Shown here: piece by piece, positions 41,943 through 50,417 of the stretch | Layout: each line of letters starts with the position of its first letter | Position numbering within the stretch: position 1 is the first letter of the stretch | Notes under the pieces: model-generated | Told to the model about the DNA's origin: nothing | Database searches by the model: none | Seen by the model: only the letters and a program-made list of their open reading frames with translations | Translations under genes and position numbers: made by a program | Assembly (NCBI RefSeq): GCF_002368095.1 | Contig: NZ_AP018227.1 | Location: forward strand, 2,956,598 to 3,020,597 | Length of the DNA stretch: 64,000 nt | Direction: 5' to 3' | Source: Calothrix parasitica NIES-267 | GTDB lineage: Bacteria > Cyanobacteriota > Cyanobacteriia > Cyanobacteriales > Nostocaceae

Positions 41943-42614
41943 GTGAAAATATTTTGTAAAAAAAGATTAATATCGATAATCCCTTTGGGAATTGTATTAA
42001 CTTTATTCAAACCATCTTTAGTCCAAGCAGATGTTTTACCTCCGGATGAGAGTCGAGTAAGTTATTGTTTCAAAATTACTAATATTGACAAATATCCAGA
42101 TTACTTGTTTATGCTGCTTGAAAAATCGGATGGGCCGAGAATGACACCTAGGAATAGATTTCTAAAGTCTGGTGAATGTCATAATTTTGGTGGTTATCGT
42201 GTTTATGGTGAAATTTATGCGTTAAAGAAGTCTGATGTTGATTTAAATAAAGATATCGTAGGAGAATTTGAGCAGTTAAAAGATTTTGATAGCAAAAAAG
42301 CTAAATTAATTCCTGCGCTTAATAAAATTTCTCCAATTAGAACAATGAAGAACGTTTATCAAGTTGCTAAGGTTGCTAAATCTTATGAAATTTCCGAGAT
42401 TAATGATAGATATTTAAAATTAAAAAATCACTCCATTACTTATATTTATAAAAATAACAAATCAGAAACAAAAGCTTATGTAGAAGAAGACAAACTTCCA
42501 TTACCTTCAATAAATAATACAGCTTTCCTTTGGTACGTTCCGATTCTTGGAATGTCTTTAATCGGTGGTGCTGCTTACTGGAAGAAATCAAGTAAATCTA
42601 AGAAAGCGGGATGA
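41943..42614 (+). CDS. Exported protein with C-terminal membrane anchor
   Basis: A 223-residue protein with a GTG start. It has a signal peptide (about 1-29, MKIFCKKRLISIIPLGIVLTLF...VQA), a periplasmic domain with two Cys residues (Cys42 and the C in KSGECHNFGG, able to form a disulfide) and a C-terminal TM segment (about 193-213, FLWYVPILGMSLIGGAAYW) followed by a basic tail (KKSSKSKKAG). The function is not recognised. Its stop lies only 4 nt before the ATG (42619) of the next membrane protein, so they form one operon. The middle of the protein (about 85-150) is Lys/Asp-rich and helical. Confidence 0.7.
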   Translation: MKIFCKKRLISIIPLGIVLTLFKPSLVQADVLPPDESRVSYCFKITNIDKYPDYLFMLLEKSDGPRMTPRNRFLKSGECHNFGGYRVYGEIYALKKSDVDLNKDIVGEFEQLKDFDSKKAKLIPALNKISPIRTMKNVYQVAKVAKSYEISEINDRYLKLKNHSITYIYKNNKSETKAYVEEDKLPLPSINNTAFLWYVPILGMSLIGGAAYWKKSSKSKKAG

Positions 42615-42618
42615 AAAA

Positions 42619-43575
42619 ATGATTGCAGCTATTTTATTAATAGTAACTGCTGCATTTCTATCGGTGGCTTTTCCCTTAGCTACTTATACTTTGACATTAG
42701 CGATTTTTGGGCTAGCTCATGTTTTGACTGAGTTACGCTATGTCAATTCTCGTTTTAAGCAACGTTTGAATATTGATTTACAAAGAAAAATATTTTTCAT
42801 ACTTCTAATAATAGTTAATTTACGAATTTCACAACTTCTAGGTGTGATTAATTCTTCAATAAGCGTACCTTTAGAATTAGTTTGTGTAATCGGTTTAGTT
42901 GCGCTGGTTATCCCAATTTTAAAAGTAAAAGATTGGAAATTAGCAATTTTAGGTATCTCAATTTGTATTATGCTTTCTGCTGGAGTATTTTGGATACCTA
43001 CGTTAATGATGTTGCTTCTTGCTGTTTTACATAATCTTACTCCCATCGGTTTCATAGCGGAAAGATTGCGAGGATTGCAGCGAAAATTTGCTTTATTTAT
43101 TTGTTTAATAGTTTTTGGACTGATTCCATCAATAATTATTTCTGGATATCCTTATAATTATTTATCTTCCTTGAATTTAGTTGCACCTTCAGCAAATATT
43201 CTCCAAGCTGGAAATCTACAACTTCACTTAGGTGCATTTGTACCTCAAGAACTACATGAATCTTTTATCGCAATACATGCATTTTCCGCAGCGGTATTTC
43301 TTCAATGCATGCACTACGCTATAGTTTTAGGTGTATTACCGAGTTGGGAGAGGAATCAAAATAATAATTTTTTCGTGCGAAATCGTCCAAATATTGTTGA
43401 AAAAACAGTAATATTTTTAAGTACGTTGATATTTATATATTTTGCTCAATCTTTTACCGATGCTCGTAAACTATATTCAATAGCAGCAGCAGTTCATGCT
43501 TGGATAGAATTTCCAATTTTGCTTTTAGCTATAGCAATCCCGGCTGAAGAAAATAATAAATTAATTAGTAATTAG
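42619..43575 (+). CDS. Polytopic membrane protein with conserved-looking histidines
   Basis: A 318-residue membrane protein from ATG 42619. The frame is open back to 42565, but that part overlaps the upstream gene, and MIAAILLIVTAAFLSVAFP is a natural start. About nine hydrophobic helices are seen. Histidines sit inside or next to helices: LAHVLTELRY, LLAVLHNLTP, ELHESFIAIHAFSAAVFLQCMHYAIVLG and AAVHAWIEFP. Such spacing is seen in membrane di-iron or heme enzymes (for example the Brp/Blh carotene dioxygenases), but no signature of these is clear, so this is only a suggestion. It is operonic with 41943-42614. Confidence 0.65.
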   Translation: MIAAILLIVTAAFLSVAFPLATYTLTLAIFGLAHVLTELRYVNSRFKQRLNIDLQRKIFFILLIIVNLRISQLLGVINSSISVPLELVCVIGLVALVIPILKVKDWKLAILGISICIMLSAGVFWIPTLMMLLLAVLHNLTPIGFIAERLRGLQRKFALFICLIVFGLIPSIIISGYPYNYLSSLNLVAPSANILQAGNLQLHLGAFVPQELHESFIAIHAFSAAVFLQCMHYAIVLGVLPSWERNQNNNFFVRNRPNIVEKTVIFLSTLIFIYFAQSFTDARKLYSIAAAVHAWIEFPILLLAIAIPAEENNKLISN

Positions 43576-43609
43576 TAATTAGTAATTAGTAAGTTTAATG
43601 TGCTATGAC

Positions 43610-43966
43610 CTATGACATAAACTTAAAAAAAATCATTCCAACGCAATAAGAAGCAAGATTAGCAATGAAAGATAAATACAATCCTTTTTTCCAACCTAAA
43701 TCTAAGACCTGTGCATATAAAAAACCTTCAATAAAGAAAACAATTGCTTCAATTATAATTATCCTCGCTGGAAATTCTAAATTATAAATCATTACTAAAT
43801 TACTCGTCCATGCTAAGGGATGAGTTAATAAAGTAGCACCACAAGCTAAAGCAAACATTGCCAATAGTTCTACTAAAGAGGAAAATCTTTGTAGAAAATG
43901 AGTTAGCAATAAAATAATCGGAATTTCAATAGCTAAGGAAATTAGTAAAGCTATGAATGGAGTCAT
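43610..43966 (-). CDS. Small polytopic membrane protein
   Basis: A 118-residue membrane protein with four predicted helices (about 3-24, 30-50, 63-85 and 92-115). It is not recognised. It is convergent with the histidine-containing membrane protein and ends 35 bp from it. Short acidic and aromatic motifs (NLEFPARIIIIEAIVFFIEG) give Glu residues within a membrane helix, as in some transport or enzyme families. A functional link to the neighbouring membrane genes is possible by position only. Confidence 0.6.
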   Translation of the reverse strand: MTPFIALLISLAIEIPIILLLTHFLQRFSSLVELLAMFALACGATLLTHPLAWTSNLVMIYNLEFPARIIIIEAIVFFIEGFLYAQVLDLGWKKGLYLSFIANLASYCVGMIFFKFMS

Positions 43967-44090
43967 TGATTGCTGTTTTAAATTGCGTTAATTATAACAG
44001 TATTTAATCAGCGATTAAAAATGTTAGTTATTTCACCGTTAACTCTTGCTTATCTAAATAATTATTATATTAATCAAACTAAATTATTGT

Positions 44091-44636
44091 ATGTACAGAT
44101 TTGCACCCGCTAGCGAAAATGAGACTATTGTATATGGTTCTGCAAGACCCGAATATAATGATGAAAAGGTATTGCAATGGATTGAGTTTATGCAAAGCCA
44201 AGGTATAAAGCGCGTTTGCTGTTTGCTTACTCAAAAGAAGTTAAAAAAATATTCAAATTTATTAGACTTATATCAAAAAGAATTTGGATTAAAAAAAGTT
44301 TGTTGGGCACCAATTGAGGATTTTAATTTAATTGATAGCCGATTATTAATTCAAAATATCTTACCATTTCTTTCAGAAGCAAATCGACAGAATGAAAAAG
44401 TATTAGTCCACTGTTCCGCTGGAATTGGAAGGACGGGACAGGTTTTAACTGCTTGGTTAGTTTACGAACGGGGATTTACTAATCAATCAGCAATATCTAC
44501 AGTTATGCGAATCAAAAGAAATCCCTATGAATTTATAGTTACAAGTGCAATGAAAGGTCAAAATCCAAAAACAGCAATTGCACAATTTAATTCAATTTTG
44601 GATGATTGTCGTATTTTTGGCGAAAATAATAGATAG
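44091..44636 (+). CDS. Dual-specificity/tyrosine protein phosphatase
   Basis: A 181-residue cysteine-based phosphatase of the dual-specificity (DSPc) type. The P-loop VHCSAGIGRTGQVL (Cys-x5-Arg, about residues 104-117) is intact and the general-acid Asp is likely in WAPIEDFNLID (about 84-94). The C-terminal RIKRNPYEF region follows the usual DSP pattern. It could dephosphorylate proteins, nucleotides or inositides in the cytoplasm. It is a single gene, followed by a set of CTCTCCTTATTAAGGAGAG repeats and then hyuB. Confidence 0.88.
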   Translation: MYRFAPASENETIVYGSARPEYNDEKVLQWIEFMQSQGIKRVCCLLTQKKLKKYSNLLDLYQKEFGLKKVCWAPIEDFNLIDSRLLIQNILPFLSEANRQNEKVLVHCSAGIGRTGQVLTAWLVYERGFTNQSAISTVMRIKRNPYEFIVTSAMKGQNPKTAIAQFNSILDDCRIFGENNR

Positions 44637-44669
44637 TTATTTATAGGTTTGTAGTAATAACTTGAAACC

Positions 44670-44845
44670 TCACCCCGTCCTCCGGACACCCCTCTCCTTA
44701 TTAAGGAGAGGGGAAAAATCTTGACACCCTTATGCTTTATAAGGAGAAGTTAAGAATCTGTACACCCCTTTACTTGTTAAAGAGAACAAAATAATCTTAA
44801 AACCCCTCTCCTTGATAAGGAGAGGGGAAGGGGTGAGGTTCATAT
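44670..44845. repeat. Cluster of CTCTCCTTATTAAGGAGAG palindromes
   Basis: Two full palindromes lie at 44688-44714 (CCCCTCTCCTTATTAAGGAGAGGGG) and 44803-44828 (CCTCTCCTTGATAAGGAGAGG), with decayed copies between them (CCTTATGCTTTATAAGGAG and CCCCTTTACTTGTTAAAGAG). This suggests local multiplication of the element in front of hyuB. Confidence 0.8.
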
Positions 44846-44869
44846 TCAATTAACAAAAATCAATCTACC

Positions 44870-46408
44870 ATGTATCAAACAAACCAACCCGACCCAGTTC
44901 GCTTAGAAATATTCAAAAACCTCTATCAATTTATAGCCGAACAAATGGGAATCGTGCTGCAAAATACCGCAGCATCTGTAAACATTAAAGAGCGTTTAGA
45001 TTTTTCCTGTGCAATCTTTGATTCTTCTGGTTTATTAGTTGCAAATGCTCCCCATATTCCCGTACATTTGGGTTCAATGAGTGAAAGCGTTCGCAGTTTA
45101 ATTAATGACGAAGGTAATAGTTTAAAACCGGGAAATGTATATCTATCAAATAATCCTTATAACGGTGGAACTCATCTTCCTGACGTAACAGCAATTACTC
45201 CCGTATTCTCTAATTCCGATACTCCTATATTCTACGTTGCTTCTCGCGGTCATCAAGCGGATATTGGGGGAATTACACCCGGTTCGATGCCTCCTCATAG
45301 TAAGACTATAGAAGAAGAAGGTATTTTATTTGATAATTTTCTTCTGGTTGAATCGGATAATTTTCTTGAGAAAGAAGTAAGGGAAGTATTAGCAAATCAT
45401 GCTTATCCAGCTAGAAATCCCAACCAAAATATAGCTGACTTTAAAGCACAAATTGCTGCGAATAATCGCGGAGTTCAAGAACTTCTGAAGATGGTTGAGC
45501 AATACAGCTTGGAAGTTGTACAAAATTATATGAAATTTGTACAGGGTAATGCAGAAGAAGCGGTACGAAAAGCAATTGACGTTTTGAAAGATGGTTCGTT
45601 CTGTTACGAAATGGATAGTGGTGCAAAAATTCAAGTGGAAGTCACTATCGATAAAGAAAATCGCAGAGCAAAAATTGACTTTACCGGGACATCAAAGCAG
45701 CTAAATAGTAACTTTAATGCTCCTAAAGCTGTAACTCAAGCTGCGGTTTTATATGTCTTTCGTACATTAGTTAAAGATAATATTCCCTTAAATGCTGGTT
45801 GTCTTAATCCTTTAGAAATTATCATTCCTCAAGGTTGTATGCTCAACCCAACTTATCCAGCTGCTGTAGTCGCTGGTAATGTAGAAACTTCTCAAACTAT
45901 TGTCGATGCTTTATATGGTGCTTTAGGAGTTATGTCTGGTTCCCAAGGTACGATGAATAACTTTACTTTTGGGAATGAAAATTATCAGTATTACGAAACA
46001 ATTTGTGGTGGTTCTGGTGCAGGTGAAGATTTTGACGGTACGGATGCGGTACAAACTCACATGACGAATTCACGTTTAACCGACCCGGAAGTATTAGAAA
46101 CCAGATATCCCGTACTTTTAGAAAACTTTAGTTTACGGTTAGGAAGTGGTGGTAAAGGAAAACATTCTGGTGGTAATGGAGTAATTCGTCAAATTCAATT
46201 TTTAGAAAACATGACAGCGAATATTCTTTGCTCTCATCGTTTAATATCTCCCTTTGGTTTAAACAGTGGAGAACCGGGGAAAGTTGGACGTAATTTGGTA
46301 ATTAGAAAAGATGGAAGTGAAGAGAAATTAGATAGTACCGCTACTGTTGAGATGAAACCTGGGGATGTTTTTGTAATAGAAACCCCTGGTGGTGGTGGGT
46401 TTGGATGA
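44870..46408 (+). CDS. hyuB: Hydantoinase/oxoprolinase subunit B
   Basis: A 512-residue HyuB-family protein, the second subunit of ATP-dependent hydantoinase/5-oxoprolinase-type enzymes. Typical segments are [122 protein letters not shown] and the ending ETPGGGGFG. It should act with the HyuA protein encoded at 8202-10316. In many bacteria the two genes are adjacent or fused; here they are about 34 kb apart on opposite strands, so expression must be co-ordinated in trans if they are partners. Confidence 0.92.
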   Translation: MYQTNQPDPVRLEIFKNLYQFIAEQMGIVLQNTAASVNIKERLDFSCAIFDSSGLLVANAPHIPVHLGSMSESVRSLINDEGNSLKPGNVYLSNNPYNGGTHLPDVTAITPVFSNSDTPIFYVASRGHQADIGGITPGSMPPHSKTIEEEGILFDNFLLVESDNFLEKEVREVLANHAYPARNPNQNIADFKAQIAANNRGVQELLKMVEQYSLEVVQNYMKFVQGNAEEAVRKAIDVLKDGSFCYEMDSGAKIQVEVTIDKENRRAKIDFTGTSKQLNSNFNAPKAVTQAAVLYVFRTLVKDNIPLNAGCLNPLEIIIPQGCMLNPTYPAAVVAGNVETSQTIVDALYGALGVMSGSQGTMNNFTFGNENYQYYETICGGSGAGEDFDGTDAVQTHMTNSRLTDPEVLETRYPVLLENFSLRLGSGGKGKHSGGNGVIRQIQFLENMTANILCSHRLISPFGLNSGEPGKVGRNLVIRKDGSEEKLDSTATVEMKPGDVFVIETPGGGGFG

Positions 46409-46468
46409 TTTATATTTTGGATTTTGGATTTTAGATTGTGGGTAGATACACGTTGGATTAATTATTAA

Positions 46469-46501
46469 AGAAACCCGGTATTTTGGAAAAACCGGGTTTC
46501 T
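46469..46501 (+). terminator. AAACCCGG hairpin downstream of hyuB
   Basis: AGAAACCCGGTATTTTGG pairs imperfectly with AAAAACCGGGTTTCT, about 60 bp after the hyuB stop. It is the same repeat/terminator family as 25338 and 41828, and a half copy (AAACCGGGTTTCT) follows near 46576. Confidence 0.65.
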
Positions 46502-46686
46502 GGCACCTACCTTTCTCACAACTCATGTAGGATTGCTATAGTCATAAAAGCATGATTTTTTGCTGCTAAAACACAAATAAACCGGGTTTCTGATATCGCT
46601 TAAATGAATTATAAAATGCGTTAAAAATGCGTTAAATGAAACATCTAACGCACTAAAAATTGATAATATTTATAATTTTGATAATA

Positions 46687-46845
46687 TTATTTCTTCGCAA
46701 TTACCCAAACTGCGTGAATAACTCCAGGAAAATATCCTAAAAGAGTTAAAAGGATATTAATCCAAAAGTCAGCACCAATACCAACTTGTAAAAATACTCC
46801 CAAAGGAGGAAGAAAAATAGCACAAATTATGCGAATTAAATCCAT
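46687..46845 (-). CDS. Pmp3/YqaE-family small membrane protein
   Basis: A 52-residue proteolipid. The translation begins MDLIRIICAIFLPPLGVFLQ and contains INILLTLLGYFPGVIHAVWV, the two-helix pattern of the Pmp3/YqaE/UPF0057 family with its conserved PPLGVFLQ and YFPGVIHA motifs. AGGAG lies 5 nt before the ATG (46845), a strong ribosome binding site. Family members are stress-induced plasma-membrane peptides that influence membrane potential in yeast and plants; the bacterial role is unclear. It is easily missed because of its size. Confidence 0.9.
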   Translation of the reverse strand: MDLIRIICAIFLPPLGVFLQVGIGADFWINILLTLLGYFPGVIHAVWVIAKK

Positions 46846-47037
46846 TATGTCTCCTATTAATATTAGAATGAGTAGGATTATTTTATCTATATCCTAACCA
46901 TAGCATTTCAATATTAAATAGGCAGCTTGATACAGATACGGTAATTACGAATAATAGCTTAGTAGTTAACACCTAGTAATTAATAATCTAAACTAGCTTA
47001 CAGAACTTATATTGCCACTGTTAACTTTTAACTGTTC

Positions 47038-47382
47038 TTATCCACCGCTAATTTTGGCTTTATAACCTTGCTTTTTCAAAATCTCCAGGATTTTCTGCTT
47101 GTGTTCTCCCTGAATTTCGATTTCGTTATCCTTGACCGTACCACCACAACCACATTGACCTTTTAACTGCTTTAATAAAGCTTGCAATGTTTCCGGTTTA
47201 CTTTGGAACCCTGTAATCACCGTCACAGTTTTACCTTTTCGTCCAGCACGAGTAGCTTGTACCCGTAAATCTTGTTTTTCCGGGGGTAAATCAGGTGTCG
47301 CTCTTTGAGTAGCAGCGTTATCAGTACCAAATTCTCGCCAAACAGCGGACTTATCGGAAGATTTACGTTTTGCAGCAGCCAT
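47038..47382 (-). CDS. SUI1/YciH-family translation factor
   Basis: A 114-residue protein with the eIF1/SUI1 fold (about 40-112). Motifs are LRVQATRAGRKGKTVTVITGFQ, LKQLKGQCGCGGTVKDNEIEIQGEHKQKI and ILKKQGYKAK. A basic N-terminal region (AAAKRKSSDKS) is usual for bacterial YciH. In bacteria YciH affects start-codon fidelity at the 30S ribosome, probably under stress. It is divergent from the small gene at 47424, 41 bp away, so the two share a promoter region. Confidence 0.92.
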   Translation of the reverse strand: MAAAKRKSSDKSAVWREFGTDNAATQRATPDLPPEKQDLRVQATRAGRKGKTVTVITGFQSKPETLQALLKQLKGQCGCGGTVKDNEIEIQGEHKQKILEILKKQGYKAKISGG

Positions 47383-47423
47383 AAGGTTTAAATAATTTCT
47401 TCTATACTTATGATTTTAGCTTT

Positions 47424-47690
47424 ATGCCATACGATATTACTTTATGTCCCGGAGAAAGTTGTCTGATAAAACAAAATTGCTACCGTTTCACCCTTAAAGT
47501 TCTGGGTCGTCAAAACTTTTTTACGCAAATTCCCTGCAATTCAACCACTAATTCCTGCGAACATTTCATCAGCAACCGACCACCTGAAGAAAAAATCCGT
47601 ATCAAAGCTTATCAAATTTGGCAACAAATGGGTCGTCCTAGCGGTCAATCTCTAGAATGCTGGCTAAAAGCTGAAAAAGAATTGATGTAA
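47424..47690 (+). CDS. Small Cys-rich protein with DUF2934-like C-terminus
   Basis: An 88-residue protein. The N-terminal half carries Cys residues in C-x4-C-x5-C (CPGESCLIKQNCYRF) and C-x6-C (CNSTTNSCEHF) spacing, able to bind a metal. The C-terminal part (about 57-88, IRIKAYQIWQQMGRPSGQSLECWLKAEKEL) matches the DUF2934 pattern, a short helical motif of unknown role. It shares a 41-bp divergent intergenic region with the SUI1 gene. Confidence 0.7.
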   Translation: MPYDITLCPGESCLIKQNCYRFTLKVLGRQNFFTQIPCNSTTNSCEHFISNRPPEEKIRIKAYQIWQQMGRPSGQSLECWLKAEKELM

Positions 47691-47970
47691 GTAATTAGGG
47701 AATAGGTAATGGGTAATAGGTCAAAATTAAGAACTATGAGTTGGTAATTAATTTCTTTTTTTCTTCCCCCTCTTCCCTATCTACCCCCTCTACCCCCTCT
47801 TCCAAACTAGGTAATCGGGTATCGCGTTATCGAAATGATTTTCTGTAAATTTCGACAAAAAGTAGCGAAGTAATGAACATACAAATATAACATTGTATCG
47901 AACCCGAATTTAAAATATATAAAAATTTTGCAATAATTAAACAAATAGACCCTCATTTTTAAACTGGCTT
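47691..47970. repeat. Spacer with heptamer and pyrimidine-tract repeats
   Basis: GGTAATGGGTAATAGG units (about 47706-47722) and a CTCTACCCCCTCTACCCCCTC tract (about 47779-47800) are present. No gene is seen. Confidence 0.6.
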
Positions 47971-48582
47971 ATGAAACCAGATGAGATAGAAGTAGCACTG
48001 CAATCGGCTTTCAATCGCTGCGATGCAGCCCGCTGTCCTCTCACTGATGGGCAAAAAATGATATTGCTGCAAGTAGTAAGCAAGCAATTCAATGCAAATT
48101 CTAGTCAAGGTTTGTTAGATGATGTTAATCCTTTAAAAGAACTTACTTCTGAGGAATTAGAGATATTTTCTCGGTACGTTAGGGAACACGAACAGCAAAA
48201 TCGTTCTTGGAAGGTACAACTGCTCAACGATTGGCTGCAGGAGAACAATTCTGGAGTCGTCCAATTTATCCGCGAGCGCTACGGTATACAGTGGTTAAGC
48301 AGAATTGAAAAATACCATTTTGAGGAATTATTCAGCCAAGCAAATCTCAAACTAAAAATTGGCGATCGCATCGAAGTTTGCAATGGATTGTGGGAATGGG
48401 TACAAGAAGGTACACCATGCGAACCACAATGGTTTATCTGTTCTGTAATTAATGTCGAAGAAATCACCGATAGTGATACGAATTACACAACTTGCACTAT
48501 CCGCTTCAATGATGGTGGAGAATATCAAATTCAAGGTGTTTATCAATGGAATCGCTATCACTGGAGATGGGCTAAAAAATAG
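47971..48582 (+). CDS. Hypothetical protein
   Basis: A 203-residue soluble protein, not recognised. The N-terminal two thirds are helical (EIEVALQSAFNRCDAARCPLTDGQKMILLQ, LTSEELEIFSRYVREHEQQNRSWKVQLLNDWLQ). The last third is a Trp-rich beta domain (CNGLWEWVQEGTPCEPQWFICSVINVEEI and GVYQWNRYHWRW). The pattern suggests a small cyanobacterium-specific family. It ends with an in-frame TAG at 48580-48582 and a hairpin terminator candidate lies at 48804. Confidence 0.65.
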   Translation: MKPDEIEVALQSAFNRCDAARCPLTDGQKMILLQVVSKQFNANSSQGLLDDVNPLKELTSEELEIFSRYVREHEQQNRSWKVQLLNDWLQENNSGVVQFIRERYGIQWLSRIEKYHFEELFSQANLKLKIGDRIEVCNGLWEWVQEGTPCEPQWFICSVINVEEITDSDTNYTTCTIRFNDGGEYQIQGVYQWNRYHWRWAKK

Positions 48583-49257
48583 CTGGCAAAAATAGGGCAT
48601 TGGGCATGGGACAATTACGAGTAGTGAGTAGCGAGTAGCAAGATATTCAAAATGTAGCGCTAGGGTCTCGCTCCCCATCTCCCCATCTCCCCATCTCCCC
48701 ATCTCCCCATCTCCCCTCTCTTCCCCCTCACTAAACAAGCAATCATAAAACCGGTAAGGGAGTAACAGCAAGATTAAATAATTCTATATATTTCATTACT
48801 AGTATCCCAAATGTAAGATTTAACATTTGGGATTTTAGTTATTTGTACCCTATGAACTGCTTGAAAGCCTTTTATTTTATTTTGTATTATCAGCTGCATT
48901 TTTTATTAATGCTGTCAAAAACTCGTAGGTTAAAAAGTGAAATATATTATTGTTCTCTATCTCCGTAATATATTATTCCTCAGCAGCTTTAAAGCCTATA
49001 AAGCTTATGGTAAGCATTTTGCAAGAATAATAAACAAGTCTTTAAATCATTTTTTTACCATAGTTAATTATGACCTTTAGTCATAGTTAAAAGAATCTAT
49101 ATATATAGAAAAATTCTCTCCGATAAACTTAAATTTTAAGACTTTCTGTTGAATGCAATACAATTTATTAAAATTACAAACTTTAACATATTATTGTTAA
49201 GACAGTTTAAAGAAAAGATGAGTACAAATAACCGGCTTAGTTATAGAAGGGAATACA
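48583..49257. other. Intergenic region upstream of first oxidase operon
   Basis: No gene is supported in this 675-bp region. It contains GAGTAGTGAGTAGCGAGTAGC heptamers (about 48618-48640), a CCCCATCTCCCCATCT tract (about 48671-48715) and a hairpin at 48804-48834. About 420 bp of AT-rich sequence follow, with two ATAGTTAA motifs near 49058 and 49084. The operon promoter is probably in the last part, but no clear boxes or NtcA-type GTAN8TAC site could be chosen. Confidence 0.45.
48804..48837 (+). terminator. Intrinsic terminator candidate
   Basis: ATCCCAAATGT (48804-48814) pairs with ACATTTGGGAT (48823-48833), followed by TTTTAG. It is about 220 bp after the preceding plus-strand stop. Confidence 0.6.
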
Positions 49258-49758
49258 ATGTTTGAGAATCTGCTTCCACCTCTAAATGAGCATAATTTAC
49301 CTTATCCAGATACAATGCATCCAATCGTTGTGCATTTTGTGATTGCGATGGTTTTATTTGGATTCCTCTGCGATGTAATCGGTTATTTTACTAAAAACTA
49401 TCGACTGTTCGAGGTAAGTTGGTGGAATATGTTTTTCGCTACAATTTCCATCTTCATTGCGATTATTTTTGGTCAAGTAGAAGCCGGTTTAGCATTAGCT
49501 TATGATGCGGTTGAACCAGTACTTAATTTACATACTTTAGTTGGCTGGTCGCTTTCAGGAATTATTGCAGCAATCACCGGTTGGAGATATGTAATTCGCT
49601 TGAAAGACCCTAAAAGAATACCAGTTGCTTATTTAGGATTAGGGTTATTTCTCACACTATTAGTATGTTTCCAGGTATATCTCGGAGACCAGCTAGTTTG
49701 GGTATATGGATTGCATACAAGTCCGGTTGTTGAAGCTGTGAAAGAGGGGAGTTTGTAA
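49258..49758 (+). CDS. DUF2231 membrane protein (operon 1, first)
   Basis: A 166-residue integral membrane protein of the DUF2231 family with four TM helices (about 21-42, 55-78, 95-113 and 123-145). It shows His residues at the membrane faces (MHPIVVHFVIAM, NLHTLVGW, GLHTSP), a pattern seen in heme- or quinone-binding membrane subunits. The start is the ATG after AGAAGGGAATACA, which is nearly identical to the sequence before the paralogue at 58813. The stop overlaps the next gene's ATG by 1 nt (TAATG). It belongs to a six-gene oxidase operon; its role there is unknown. Confidence 0.85.
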   Translation: MFENLLPPLNEHNLPYPDTMHPIVVHFVIAMVLFGFLCDVIGYFTKNYRLFEVSWWNMFFATISIFIAIIFGQVEAGLALAYDAVEPVLNLHTLVGWSLSGIIAAITGWRYVIRLKDPKRIPVAYLGLGLFLTLLVCFQVYLGDQLVWVYGLHTSPVVEAVKEGSL

Positions 49759-50357
49759 TGGATTCAGGACTGATTAACCAATTAGATTTAGGAGCAAATG
49801 GATTACCATACTCTATACCAATTCATCCTAATTTAGTGCATTTAACAATAGGATTATTTATTATTGGTATCGCTTTTGATATTCTTGGCGTATTCTTCAC
49901 TTTAGAAAAACCAGTCTTTAAGTTTTTATCCATTCGTGCGACTCGTTCTGGCTTTTTTGATGTAGGCTGGTATAACATGCTCGCTTCATGTGTTATCTCG
50001 TTTTTTACAGTCGCAGCAGGCTTTTATGAAATCATGTTAGCCCGACCCGAAGCTGATGTTAAAAGTGCTTGGGGATTGGGAGCAGCCGAAACAATGCTAT
50101 GGCATGGTGTAGGAGGAGTTTTATTATTAGCATTAATAGTTGGAATGACTGTATGGCGTGGTTTCCAGCGCTACTTAATCCGAAAAGATAAAGCTTATCA
50201 AGTACAGTGGAGTTATTTACTACTTGGATTATTTGTCATGTTTTTGATGTACGCTCACGGAACATTAGGAGCGCACATGGCCGCTAAATTTGGCGTACAC
50301 AATACCGCAGATAATTTATTAAGAATGGGATTAGACCCTAATACTTTATTGAAGTAG
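49758..50357 (+). CDS. DUF2231 membrane protein (operon 1, second)
   Basis: A 199-residue DUF2231-type membrane protein with four TM helices (about 25-50, 73-95, 112-134 and 148-168). Histidines near membrane faces include SIPIHPNLVHLTIGLF, LWHGVGG and YAHGTLGAHMAAKFGVH. It begins inside the stop of the preceding DUF2231 gene (overlap 1 nt), so the two are translationally coupled and probably form a complex. Such pairs next to alternative oxidases may be electron-transfer or assembly subunits, which is inference from context. Confidence 0.85.
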   Translation: MDSGLINQLDLGANGLPYSIPIHPNLVHLTIGLFIIGIAFDILGVFFTLEKPVFKFLSIRATRSGFFDVGWYNMLASCVISFFTVAAGFYEIMLARPEADVKSAWGLGAAETMLWHGVGGVLLLALIVGMTVWRGFQRYLIRKDKAYQVQWSYLLLGLFVMFLMYAHGTLGAHMAAKFGVHNTADNLLRMGLDPNTLLK

Positions 50358-50417
50358 GTTAAAGGTTAGAGCTTAAAGGTACAAATACTAATCACTAACA
50401 ACTAACACACATTTCTT

